From Muribaculaceae bacterium Isolate-002 (NCI) (GTDB lineage Bacteria > Bacteroidota > Bacteroidia > Bacteroidales > Muribaculaceae): DNA of 64,000 nucleotides. The notes under the pieces were generated by a model, which was given only the letters and a program-made list of their open reading frames with translations, ran no database searches and had not been told where the DNA came from. Below are positions 34,725-43,142 of the stretch, piece after piece. Made by a program: the position numbers and the translations under genes. The stretch spans positions 18,106-82,105 of the forward strand of contig SCEG01000007.1 in assembly GCA_004102805.1 (NCBI GenBank). Reading direction: 5' to 3'. Positions within the stretch are counted from its first letter, which is position 1; every line of letters starts with the position of its first letter.

Positions 34725-35951
34725 ATGAAAGCATTAAGAAAGATGCTTGACAAAGTCAAGCCGCATTTTCAGGAGGGAGGACGCTTGCATGCGTTCCACT
34801 CCGTTTATGATGGCTTTGAGACATTTCTGTTCACTCCCCGGTCGACCTCGACGTCGGGAGCGCATATCCATGACAGTATGGACTCAAAGCGCACAATGAT
34901 AATTGTCGTGATGGCGCTGGTGCCCTGTCTGCTGTTCGGCATGTATAACGCCGGCTATCAGCACTGGGTAGCTATCGGTGCGGTGGAGAAACCGTTCGTG
35001 TCACTGATGCTCTACGGATTTCTTGCTGTGCTGCCAAAGCTGGTGGTGTCATACGTTGTCGGTCTCGGCATAGAGTTTGCGGTGGCCCAGTGGCGCCGCG
35101 AGGAGATTCAGGAAGGTTTTCTCGTGACCGGTATCCTCATACCGCTGATATGTCCGATTGACACTCCGCTGTGGATGATTGCCGTGGCTACGGCCTTCTC
35201 GGTGATATTTGTCAAGGAGGTGTTCGGCGGCACGGGCTACAATATCTTCAATGTGGCGCTCGTGACGAGAGCATTTCTGTTTTTTGCCTATCCGGGTCAG
35301 ATGAGCGGCGACAAGGTGTTTGTCGATACCGACGCGATAGCCGGACTTGGAGAGGGCACTGTGGTCGATACATTTACCGGAGCCACTCCGCTCGGTCAGG
35401 TCGCGCTGCAGGCGGGCGAACAGAGTGTCACAGTCACCTCTACCGTAGGCTCTGACCCAGTCACGACCGCCGACATGTTCTTCGGTCTGATACCGGGCTC
35501 CTTCGGCGAGACTTCAACGCTCTGCATACTTATCGGAGCGGCGATACTTCTCTTTGCCGGAATAGCTTCGTGGCGCATAATAGTGTCGGTGTTTGCCGGC
35601 GGCGCGGTGATGTCGCTGATAGCCAATGTGTGCAGCACTCCGTTGTATCCGGCGTCGATGCTTTCAGTGGCCGACCAGCTCTGTCTGGGCGGTTTCGCCT
35701 TTGCCGCTGTGTTCATGGCCACCGACCCGGTGACCGCCTGCCGCACCAATGTCGGCAAATATATCTACGGATTTCTGATAGGCGCAATCGCCATCATCAT
35801 ACGTGTTTATAATAACGGATATCCCGAGGGCGCGATGCTCGCCGTGCTGCTGATGAACGCTTTCGCGCCGCTCATCGACTGGTGTGTCGTGCAGAGCAAC
35901 GTGCGCCGCCGCGAACGTCGAATGAAAATTAAAATCACCGACAATGAATAA
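34725..35951 (+). CDS. nqrB: Na+-translocating NADH:quinone reductase subunit B
   Basis: 408 residues with about ten membrane helices. DTFTGATPLGQ holds Thr221 in the S/T-G-A-T motif where FMN is joined covalently by ApbE-type enzymes. KEVFGGTGYNIFNVALVTRAF and MATDPVTACRTNVGKYIYGFLIG are typical. NqrB carries FMN and riboflavin and forms part of the sodium path. The stop overlaps nqrC by eight bases. Confidence 0.96.
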   Translation: MKALRKMLDKVKPHFQEGGRLHAFHSVYDGFETFLFTPRSTSTSGAHIHDSMDSKRTMIIVVMALVPCLLFGMYNAGYQHWVAIGAVEKPFVSLMLYGFLAVLPKLVVSYVVGLGIEFAVAQWRREEIQEGFLVTGILIPLICPIDTPLWMIAVATAFSVIFVKEVFGGTGYNIFNVALVTRAFLFFAYPGQMSGDKVFVDTDAIAGLGEGTVVDTFTGATPLGQVALQAGEQSVTVTSTVGSDPVTTADMFFGLIPGSFGETSTLCILIGAAILLFAGIASWRIIVSVFAGGAVMSLIANVCSTPLYPASMLSVADQLCLGGFAFAAVFMATDPVTACRTNVGKYIYGFLIGAIAIIIRVYNNGYPEGAMLAVLLMNAFAPLIDWCVVQSNVRRRERRMKIKITDNE

Positions 35952-36666
35952 GCAAAGCAATACCTATACCGTAGTCTACATCATCGTGCTGGTGGTGGTA
36001 GTGGGCGCGGCGCTGGCATTCACGTCGATGTCGCTGCGCGACCGTCAGATAGCCAACGCCAACGCCGACAAAATGAAACAGATACTCGCCTCGGTGCGCA
36101 TCGAGTGCGACGCCAAGGATGTCAAGGATAAGTTCAATAAGCATATCACGGCCATGCTCGTGGTTGATACCGAAGGAAATGTCGTCAAGACGGGCGGTTC
36201 CGACGATATGGAGATATTCAATATCGATGTTGCCGCGCAGGCCAAGCTGGCCGATTCGGAGCGCGAGCTTCCGGTGTATGTGTGCACCCTTGCCGACGAC
36301 AGGCTCGAATATATCATTCCGGTGTCAGGCAACGGTCTGTGGGGACAGATCTGGGGCTATGTAGCGCTTGATGCCGACGGTTCGACTGTCTATGGCGCGT
36401 ATTTCTCGCATGCGTCAGAAACTCCCGGACTGGGCGCCGAAATCGCCAATCCGAAGTTTCAGAAGGAGTTTATCGGGAAAGAGTTTTTCAAGAACGGACG
36501 TTTTCTGCCTGTGACAGTAGTGAAGGCCGGACAGCGTCCGACCGACGGCAGTGACTATGTCGACGGCATATCGGGCGGCACCATCACCAGCAAGGGTGTG
36601 GGCGCGATGCTCGACAACTGCCTCAGACTCTACGACGCTTTTCTGCAGAGCCGTCTGAACAAATAA
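35944..36666 (+). CDS. nqrC: Na+-translocating NADH:quinone reductase subunit C
   Basis: 240 residues: one N-terminal membrane helix (TVVYIIVLVVVVGAALAF) and a periplasmic FMN domain. VDGISGGTITSKGVGAM near 207-222 gives the S-G-x-T motif, with Thr213 as the FMN site. NGLWGQIWGYVAL and ASETPGLGAEI are family marks. It overlaps nqrB, so the two flavoproteins are coupled in translation. Confidence 0.95.
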   Translation: MNKQSNTYTVVYIIVLVVVVGAALAFTSMSLRDRQIANANADKMKQILASVRIECDAKDVKDKFNKHITAMLVVDTEGNVVKTGGSDDMEIFNIDVAAQAKLADSERELPVYVCTLADDRLEYIIPVSGNGLWGQIWGYVALDADGSTVYGAYFSHASETPGLGAEIANPKFQKEFIGKEFFKNGRFLPVTVVKAGQRPTDGSDYVDGISGGTITSKGVGAMLDNCLRLYDAFLQSRLNK

Positions 36667-36706
36667 GAGCCGTCTGTATAAATAAAATGAGATAAGATAT
36701 TAAGCT

Positions 36707-37330
36707 ATGGCTGAAAAAATAAAGAACAAAGCGGTGTTTTTCAACCCGTTTTCAAAAGACAACCCGGTGGTGGTGCAGATACTCGGTATATGTTCCATCC
36801 TGGCTGTTACAGTGAAACTTGAGCCGGCGATTGTGATGGGCATGTCGGTGATAGCGGTGCTTGCATTCTCCAATGTCATCATATCGCTGCTGCGCAACAC
36901 TATACCGACTAATATACGCATCATAGTGCAGCTTGTGGTGGTGGCCGGACTTGTCATCATTGTCAATCAGCTGCTGCTCGCTTTTGCCTATGATGTGGCG
37001 ATACAGCTGTCGGTGTTTATCGGACTTATCATCACCAACTGTATATTGATGGGACGTCTCGAGGCATTCGCAATGGCCAACAGTCCGTGGCCGTCGTTTC
37101 TCGACGGAGTGGGCAACGGAGTCGGTTATACGATAATCCTTGTCATAGTGGCGTTTTTCCGCGAGTTGCTCGGTTCGGGCACGCTTTTCGGCATGCAGGT
37201 GGTGCCGAAGTCATTTTACGCCGCGGGATATGAGGACAACGGTCTTATGATACTCCCCCCGATGGCGCTTATCATCGTGGGCTGCATCATCTGGATACAC
37301 CGTTCAATCAATAAAGATATTCAGGAATAA
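36707..37330 (+). CDS. nqrD: Na+-translocating NADH:quinone reductase subunit D
   Basis: 207 residues, six membrane helices. NPVVVQILGICSILAVTVKL and IIVNQLLLAFAYDVAIQLSV followed by LIITNCILMGRLEAFAM are characteristic; the Cys residues in the half-helices (ICS, TNC) are those that with NqrE hold the intramembrane iron centre. Fifteen bases separate it from nqrE. Confidence 0.95.
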   Translation: MAEKIKNKAVFFNPFSKDNPVVVQILGICSILAVTVKLEPAIVMGMSVIAVLAFSNVIISLLRNTIPTNIRIIVQLVVVAGLVIIVNQLLLAFAYDVAIQLSVFIGLIITNCILMGRLEAFAMANSPWPSFLDGVGNGVGYTIILVIVAFFRELLGSGTLFGMQVVPKSFYAAGYEDNGLMILPPMALIIVGCIIWIHRSINKDIQE

Positions 37331-37344
37331 AAAGAGAGACAACG

Positions 37345-37962
37345 ATGGAAAATTTCAATATCTTTATACGGTCGATATTTGTCGACAACATGATATTCGC
37401 CTACTTTCTGGGCATGTGCTCCTTTCTGGCGGTATCAAAGAATGTAAAGACGGCGTTCGGACTTGGCGTGGCCGTGACATTCATGCTCGCTATAACGCTT
37501 CCTATCAACTATCTGCTCAACACCTACGTGCTAAAAGCCGGGGCATTGGCATGGCTTGGCCCGGAATATGCCGGTGTCGATCTGAGTTTCCTCTCGCTCA
37601 TCATGTTTATCGCCGTGATAGCCTCAATGACGCAGCTTGTGGAGATGGTTGTCGAGAAATATAGTCCCGCGCTCTATGCGCAGCTCGGCATATTCCTGCC
37701 CCTTATCGCGGTTAACTGCGCGATACTCGGCGGCTCGCTCTTCATGCAGCAGCGCGATTTTCCCAATGTCGGCACTGCAATCTGTGCGGGCGGCGGATGG
37801 GGCATCGGCTGGCTTCTCGCAATCTCGGCGGTGGCAGCCATCCGCGAACGTCTCGCCACTTACTCCAACATACCCCGTCCGTTGCGCGGAGTGGGCATCA
37901 CTTTCATCATCACCGGTCTTATGGGCATAGCGTTCATGAGTTTCCTCGGTATTAAAATCTGA
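37345..37962 (+). CDS. nqrE: Na+-translocating NADH:quinone reductase subunit E
   Basis: 205 residues, six membrane helices with reversed topology to NqrD. MIFAYFLGMCSFLAVSKNV and FLPLIAVNCAILGGSLFMQQR carry the conserved Cys partners of NqrD for the iron centre. Standard length. Ten bases precede nqrF. Confidence 0.95.
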   Translation: MENFNIFIRSIFVDNMIFAYFLGMCSFLAVSKNVKTAFGLGVAVTFMLAITLPINYLLNTYVLKAGALAWLGPEYAGVDLSFLSLIMFIAVIASMTQLVEMVVEKYSPALYAQLGIFLPLIAVNCAILGGSLFMQQRDFPNVGTAICAGGGWGIGWLLAISAVAAIRERLATYSNIPRPLRGVGITFIITGLMGIAFMSFLGIKI

Positions 37963-37971
37963 TAAGCGGTC

Positions 37972-39264
37972 ATGATATTACTCGAACAATCATCAATGAT
38001 GCCGACACTGATAGCCACGGTCGGCATTTTCCTGGGGATAACGCTTCTGCTCGTTATCATTCTGCTTGTGGCGAAGAAATACCTTGTCAAGAGCGGCGAT
38101 GTGACCATCAACATCAACGACAGCGACAGTGTGAGCGTGCCTGCCGGAAAATCGCTTCTGTCGACACTCGCCGACCGGAACATATTCCTGTCGTCGGCCT
38201 GCGGAGGCAAAGGCAGCTGCGGACAGTGCCGCGTGAGAGTCACCGAGGGCGGCGGACAGATATTGCCCACCGAAGCGGTGCATTTCTCGCGCAAGGAGAT
38301 GAAAGAAGACTGGCGTCTGGCATGTCAGGTCAAGGTGAAGGAGGATATGAAAATACTCGTGCCCGAGTCGGCGCTTGATGTCAAGGAGTGGGAATGCGAA
38401 GTCATATCCAACAAGAATGTCGCCACATTCATCAAAGAATTTATCGTGGCGCTTCCTCCCGGCGAACACATGAACTTCATCCCCGGGTCGTACGCGCAGA
38501 TCAAGATACCGCCATATTCGATGGACTATGACAAGGATATCGACAAGAGTCTCATCGGCGACGAATATCTGCCGGCATGGGAGAAATTCGGCCTTTTCGG
38601 CCTGAAGTGCGTCAACACCGAGACAACAGTGCGCGCCTATTCGATGGCAAACTATCCCGCGGAGGGCGACCGCATAATGCTCACCGTGCGCATCGCCACG
38701 CCTCCGTTCAAACCAAAACCCGAAGTCGGATTTATGGACGTGATGCCCGGCATAGCGTCAAGCTATATATTCACGCTCAAACCCGGCGACAAGGTGGTGA
38801 TGTCGGGACCCTACGGCGATTTCCATCCAATCTTCGACTCGCAGGCCGAGATGATGTGGATAGGCGGCGGTGCCGGCATGGCTCCTCTGCGCGCCCAGAT
38901 CATGCACATGACAAAGACGCTCCACACCACTGACCGCGTAATGAATTACTTCTATGGGGCGCGTGCACTCAACGAGGTGTTCTATCTCGACGATTTTCTG
39001 CAGCTTGAAAAGGAATTTCCCAATTTCAAGTTCCACCTTGCGCTTGACCGTCCCGACCCGGCGGCTGACGCGGCCGGTGTGAAATACACCCCCGGCTTCG
39101 TGCATCAGGTGATTTATGACACCTATCTCAAAAATCATCCCAACCCTGAAGATATCGAATATTATATGTGCGGCCCCGGCCCGATGAGTGCGGCTGTCAA
39201 CAAGATGCTCGATTCGCTCGGCGTTGATCCGGAAAGCATTCATTACGACAATTTCGGAGGCTGA
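37972..39264 (+). CDS. nqrF: Na+-translocating NADH:quinone reductase subunit F
   Basis: 430 residues. An N-terminal membrane helix (about 12-35), a plant-type ferredoxin domain with four Cys for 2Fe-2S (Cys77, 83, 86 in SACGGKGSCGQCRV, and Cys118), the FAD motif RAYSMANYP, and an NADH domain with MWIGGGAGMAPLRAQIMHM and YYMCGPGPMSAAVNKML. It takes electrons from NADH. The last gene of the operon; the spacer after it, 39265-39549, shows no gene and a GC-poor sequence. Confidence 0.96.
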   Translation: MILLEQSSMMPTLIATVGIFLGITLLLVIILLVAKKYLVKSGDVTININDSDSVSVPAGKSLLSTLADRNIFLSSACGGKGSCGQCRVRVTEGGGQILPTEAVHFSRKEMKEDWRLACQVKVKEDMKILVPESALDVKEWECEVISNKNVATFIKEFIVALPPGEHMNFIPGSYAQIKIPPYSMDYDKDIDKSLIGDEYLPAWEKFGLFGLKCVNTETTVRAYSMANYPAEGDRIMLTVRIATPPFKPKPEVGFMDVMPGIASSYIFTLKPGDKVVMSGPYGDFHPIFDSQAEMMWIGGGAGMAPLRAQIMHMTKTLHTTDRVMNYFYGARALNEVFYLDDFLQLEKEFPNFKFHLALDRPDPAADAAGVKYTPGFVHQVIYDTYLKNHPNPEDIEYYMCGPGPMSAAVNKMLDSLGVDPESIHYDNFGG

Positions 39265-39549
39265 CGCCCGTCGACAATACACAGCTGAAGCGCGAAAGAT
39301 TTGTTTATATCCTCCGCGCTTCAGTTTTTTTTGTTGCAATGGTCTGATATTCAAGTGATATGTAAATTTGTAAATGAGTGTTAACGGGGCTTTGCGCGAG
39401 GTAGCCGGCTGTATGGGAAATTGTGGTGCCTATTGTGGCAAATTGCTACGTCTTGTGGTTTAAAATGACAAAAATCAGCTGATATCTTGCGGATAACAGC
39501 AAGGTGTCAATAAAAGATGTTAAAAGTCGGCTATTTTTGTGCTGAATGT

Positions 39550-39580
39550 TTTGCGGCGATGCGAAAAAGCATTACCTTTG
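39550..39580 (+). promoter_or_regulatory. Consensus promoter with no ORF-sized gene downstream
   Basis: TTTG at 39550-39553, 19 bases, then TACCTTTG at 39573-39580, among the best matches in the window. It points right into a region with no annotated plus-strand gene until 41009. Confidence 0.7.
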
Positions 39581-39586
39581 CATTGT

Positions 39587-39655
39587 GTTTTTCATGGTAT
39601 TAGATTTAAGGTTAACAAAAGATTGATTGTCGAGAGACAATCATTTCTTTTTTAT
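39587..39655 (+). ncRNA. Short transcript unit: possible small RNA or orphan attenuator
   Basis: Between the promoter and a terminator hairpin (TGATTGTC at 39624-39631, GAGA loop, GACAATCA at 39636-39643, then tttctttttt) lie about 70 bases. They hold a 10-codon frame, MVLDLRLTKD with stop, that begins at 39594 and ends inside the left arm of the hairpin. This is the arrangement of a leader peptide and attenuator, but no plus-strand gene follows. Either a small RNA, or the remains of a leader cut off from its operon by later insertions. Confidence 0.4.
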
Positions 39656-39691
39656 ACCTATCCGTGAAAATCAAAATCCAGACACTTTGTA

Positions 39692-39854
39692 AGAAACTGT
39701 TTAAATTTATATGATACGGATTTTGAGAAGGATTGTCGGATTGATTTTTGTTTGTGATGAGGGAGCGTAGCCGTAGCAACGTGACCGAAGAATAAACAAA
39801 AAGACACCGACAAGATTCTCAAAAGCAAAGTGATATGAATTTTAAACAGTTTCT
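39692..39854. repeat. Large imperfect palindromic element, copy A
   Basis: Outer arms AGAAACTGTTTAAA (39692-39705) and TTTAAACAGTTTCT (39841-39854) match exactly; inside, TTTTGAGAAGGATTGTCGG pairs with CCGACAAGATTCTCAAAA and ATTTTTGTTT with AAACAAAAAG. The centre (GGGAGCGTAGC, then GCAACGTGACCGAAGAA) resembles the centre of the element at 46017-46207. Length 163 bases, non-coding, ending 35 bases before the integrase stop. Likely a MITE- or REP-like dispersed element. Confidence 0.6.
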
Positions 39855-39888
39855 AAAACTTATTTTATGTTGTTGACCGTAAGGTGGG

Positions 39889-40857
39889 TTACAGGTCGCG
39901 AAGTATCAGTGAGTTGGCACGGTCAATCGCCTTGGTGGAGAGGCTTGCGAGGTAGATTTGTGTCGTCATTTCTGAGTCGTGGCCGAGTGCGTCGGAAATT
40001 GTGGCGGTGGGTATTCCTTTTGATTTAGCTATCGATGCCCAGGCGTGGCGGCTTACGTAGGTGGTGAGCGGAGTGCGGATATGGGCCATCGAGGCTATCT
40101 GTTTGAGCGATTTGTTGGTGCGCCGCAGGGCTGTTTCATATTCATTGCGGGCGATGCTGCTGTCGCCGTGGCCCGACAGTATAGGGCGCAGATGGTGAGC
40201 GGAGGCTGAACGGCGGTGCCACTTGTCGAGAATCCGGCGTATGTGCGGATTAAGTCCGATGCTGATTTCCTGTCCCGTCTTGTGGCGGCAGTAGACTGTT
40301 TCGTCGCCCACGATGACGGAATGAGTCAGATATGCGGCGTCGATGAAACTCATGCCCCGGCAGTAGAAGAGAAACAGGAATATGTCGCGTGAAAGGTCGA
40401 GTGCGGGCAGAGCGGCAAGGTCGAGAGCCTTGATGCGTTTTATTTCGGCCAGAGAGATGGCTCGTTTGGCTGTTTTCTCGATGCGGGTGTAGGCTTTGTG
40501 AAACGGTCGGCGGTCGGTTGTGATGCCGAGTTCGACGGCATGGTTGTAGGTGGCGCGCAGGTTGCGCATGTAGAATGATATGGAGTTTGATTTTACGCGT
40601 GTGGCAATGAGCCATGTCTCGTATTCTTCAATCAAGTCAGGGGTGAGCAGCGAAAATCTGATGTTGTCAAGCGAGGTGAAACGAAGGAAACTGTTGAGTG
40701 TGGAGCGGTAGTTGTGTGCCGTGCCGATTTTGCCGAGCTGTAGTTTGCGGGCTATAACAGATTGCATGAATTTTGAGAATGAATGTCTGATAGAACGTTG
40801 ATTGACAGAGTTGTCTGATTGTCGGGCGACGGCATTTCTGCGAATTGCGGTTGTCAT
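39889..40857 (-). CDS. Tyrosine recombinase / phage-type integrase
   Basis: 322 residues. A SAM-like DNA-binding part covers about 25-110 (FSKFMQSVIARKLQLGKIGT, then LLTPDLIEEYETWLI). The catalytic set can be read: R167 in FYCRGMSFIDAAYL, K193 in CRHKTGQEI, R270-H271 in TYVSRHAWASIAK, H293 in DALGHDSEMTT and Y302 in QIYLAS. The protein lacks the longer arm-binding N-terminus of many conjugative-element integrases and is close in size to Bacteroidales recombinases that invert DNA. No other mobile genes are beside it. It may be a relic, a shufflon-type enzyme, or act at a distance. Confidence 0.88.
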   Translation of the reverse strand: MTTAIRRNAVARQSDNSVNQRSIRHSFSKFMQSVIARKLQLGKIGTAHNYRSTLNSFLRFTSLDNIRFSLLTPDLIEEYETWLIATRVKSNSISFYMRNLRATYNHAVELGITTDRRPFHKAYTRIEKTAKRAISLAEIKRIKALDLAALPALDLSRDIFLFLFYCRGMSFIDAAYLTHSVIVGDETVYCRHKTGQEISIGLNPHIRRILDKWHRRSASAHHLRPILSGHGDSSIARNEYETALRRTNKSLKQIASMAHIRTPLTTYVSRHAWASIAKSKGIPTATISDALGHDSEMTTQIYLASLSTKAIDRANSLILRDL

Positions 40858-40895
40858 AGATTGTTGTGTTTTTTATTGTTGTGTAAAAATAATTA

Positions 40896-40926
40896 TTGCA
40901 TTGCCTGTTTTTATTCACTATCTTTG
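40896..40926 (+). promoter_or_regulatory. Promoter of the small-protein/dxs/trk operon
   Basis: TTG at 40896-40898, 20 bases, then TATCTTTG at 40919-40926. Initiation near 40933 gives a leader of about 75 bases to the ATG at 41009. Confidence 0.7.
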
Positions 40927-41008
40927 TGTTTCGTTAAAGCTTTAAATCCGCGGGTCGGCGGTGTCAGCCGAGCAGAAGCCGGCGATATGCCTGACCTGCC
41001 TAAAATGA

Positions 41009-41224
41009 ATGATAATGAAAGGTGCGACAATATTTCGATTGCTGTGCATTGCTGCGCTATGGGTCATAATATGCATCTGGTATGTTGACCGTCTGGTGCG
41101 TACCGGAACGGAAATCAACCTTCGAACGCTTTTCCCGATAGTGGCGTCAGGCATCATAATAATCGTCCCTCTTTATAAGAAATATTTCAAAAACGCAGAC
41201 AATGGTCAAAAAAAAGGTAAATGA
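41009..41224 (+). CDS. Small two-span membrane protein of unknown function
   Basis: 71 residues. Two hydrophobic segments, FRLLCIAALWVIICIWYV (about 9-26) and FPIVASGIIIIVPLY (about 42-56), are joined by a short charged loop (DRLVRTGTEINLRT), with a Lys-rich end. It lies behind a good promoter and its end overlaps the dxs start by 23 bases, so it is probably translated as first gene of the operon. I do not recognise a family; such proteins precede dxs in some Bacteroidales but this is from memory only. Confidence 0.6.
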   Translation: MIMKGATIFRLLCIAALWVIICIWYVDRLVRTGTEINLRTLFPIVASGIIIIVPLYKKYFKNADNGQKKGK

Positions 41225-43142
41225 CACAAAGGCGCCCTACGCGGCCCCGGAGGATACACCTACGCCGTTGCTCGACAAAATCGTTTTGCCGGACGATCTG
41301 CGGCGTCTGTCGCTTGACGAGCTGCCACAGCTGTGCGGTGAGCTCCGCCATTTCCTTATCCATAATCTGGCAGGCAATCCCGGGCACTTCGCGTCGTCAA
41401 TGGGCTCGGTGGAGCTGACTGTGGCGCTCCATTATGTGTTTGACACCCCCTACGACCGCATCGTGTGGGATGTGGGGCATCAGGCCTACGCCCACAAGAT
41501 ATTGACAGGCCGACGCGAACGTTTTGCCGAAAACCGCCGTCTCGACGGCCTGAGCGGATTTCCAAATCCGGCCGAGAGTCCGTATGACACCTTTGTGGCC
41601 GGACACGCCTCCAACTCAATATCCGCGGCGCTCGGCATGGCGGTGGCCTCGGAGCTCAAGCATGACGAACCGTTGCGCAAGGTGGTGGCCGTAATCGGCG
41701 ACGCCTCCATTTCGGGTGGACTCGCCTTCGAGGGGCTCAACAATGCCGCAAATACGCCCAACGACCTCCTTATCATACTCAATGACAACGATATGTCAAT
41801 CGACCGCAATGTCGGTTCGCTCAATTCATATCTGGCACATCTCACCACGTCGCCTGCCTACAACGCGTTCCGTTACAAGGTGTATCACGCCCTGCGCAAG
41901 ATGCGTCTGGTGAGCGAGCGCCGCCGCGGTTCGATACTTCGCTTCAATAATTCGCTGAAGTCGCTCATAACCAAGCAGCAAAATATATTCGAAGGGCTCA
42001 ACATACGTTATTTCGGCCCGTTTGACGGTCATGACATACGCCGCATAGTGCGGGTGCTCAACGACATCAAGAATATAAAGGGACCCAAGCTGCTGCATCT
42101 GCGCACGGTCAAGGGAAAAGGCTACGCCCCGGCAGAAGCCGACCCCGCCGTGTGGCATGCTCCCGGCCGCTTCAACCCGATGACCGGAGAGCTGCTCAGA
42201 AGCAAGGGACCGCGTCCGCCTAAATATCAGGATGTGTTCGGAAAGACACTGGTTGAGCTTGCCGAGGCCGACAGCTGGGTAGTGGGCATCACCGCCGCCA
42301 TGCCGTCGGGCACATCGATAAGCGAGCTTCAGGCTGTCTATCCGCAGCGCACGTTTGACGTGGGGATATCGGAGGGGCATGCCGTGACGTTTGCCGGCGG
42401 TCTCGCCAAATCGGGCTTGCGTCCGTTTGTGGCGATATACTCGTCGTTTCTTCAGCGTGCCTACGACCAGATAATCCATGATGTGGCGATAGCGTCGCTG
42501 CCCGTGGTGCTCTGCATCGACCGCGCCGGACTTGTCGGAGAGGACGGAGTGACCCACCACGGAGTCTATGACATGAGCTATCTCAATCCCATTCCGGGCA
42601 TCACAATCGCTTCGCCGTCTGACGAGATGACTCTGCGCAATCTGATGTTTACGGCTCTGCATCATCAGGACGGGCCGTTTGCCATACGCTATCCGCGCGG
42701 CGAGGGCCGTAATGTCGAGTGGCGCAGTGAGATGCATGAGCAGCCCGTGGGGCGTGGCAGAGTGCTTGCCGAGGGCGATGACGTGGCAATCCTCACGATA
42801 GGCCCGATCGCATCAGAGGCCGAAAAGGCTGTGGAGATGCTTGCCGGGCGCGGCATCAAGGCGGCTCATTACGACATGATATATCTCAAGCCGATTGACG
42901 GCGCCCTCATCGAGAATGCCGCACGCAAAAACTGTCTTATCGTAACGGTCGAGGACGGCACTGTCAACGGCGGACTTGGAAGCACTGTGCGTCAGTGGCT
43001 CGATGACAACGGCATGAGCCGCAAACTTGTCAATGTCGGAGTGCCCGACCGCTTTGTCGCCCAGGGTACGCCCGCCGAGCTCTACAGGCAATGCGGCATG
43101 GATGCCGGCAGTATTCATGATATTATAGTCAGCAGCCTATGA
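41202..43142 (+). CDS. dxs: 1-deoxy-D-xylulose-5-phosphate synthase
   Basis: 646 residues, full length. TPP-binding motif GDASISGGLAFEGLNNA with NDNDMSI, VWDVGHQAYAHKILTGRR with active-site His, and the transketolase-like centre YSSFLQRAYDQIIHDVAI followed by DRAGLVGEDGVTHHGVYDMSY. The enzyme joins pyruvate and glyceraldehyde-3-phosphate, the first step of the MEP isoprenoid path. The start at 41202 overlaps the small upstream gene; the stop overlaps trkA by four bases. Confidence 0.96.
   Translation: MVKKKVNDTKAPYAAPEDTPTPLLDKIVLPDDLRRLSLDELPQLCGELRHFLIHNLAGNPGHFASSMGSVELTVALHYVFDTPYDRIVWDVGHQAYAHKILTGRRERFAENRRLDGLSGFPNPAESPYDTFVAGHASNSISAALGMAVASELKHDEPLRKVVAVIGDASISGGLAFEGLNNAANTPNDLLIILNDNDMSIDRNVGSLNSYLAHLTTSPAYNAFRYKVYHALRKMRLVSERRRGSILRFNNSLKSLITKQQNIFEGLNIRYFGPFDGHDIRRIVRVLNDIKNIKGPKLLHLRTVKGKGYAPAEADPAVWHAPGRFNPMTGELLRSKGPRPPKYQDVFGKTLVELAEADSWVVGITAAMPSGTSISELQAVYPQRTFDVGISEGHAVTFAGGLAKSGLRPFVAIYSSFLQRAYDQIIHDVAIASLPVVLCIDRAGLVGEDGVTHHGVYDMSYLNPIPGITIASPSDEMTLRNLMFTALHHQDGPFAIRYPRGEGRNVEWRSEMHEQPVGRGRVLAEGDDVAILTIGPIASEAEKAVEMLAGRGIKAAHYDMIYLKPIDGALIENAARKNCLIVTVEDGTVNGGLGSTVRQWLDDNGMSRKLVNVGVPDRFVAQGTPAELYRQCGMDAGSIHDIIVSSL

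Noticed and set aside
39692..39854. Reading the palindrome beside the integrase as an invertible promoter
   Set aside because: The inverted arms are joined by complementary sequence throughout rather than flanking a promoter, and no TAnnTTTG box in the right place lies inside.
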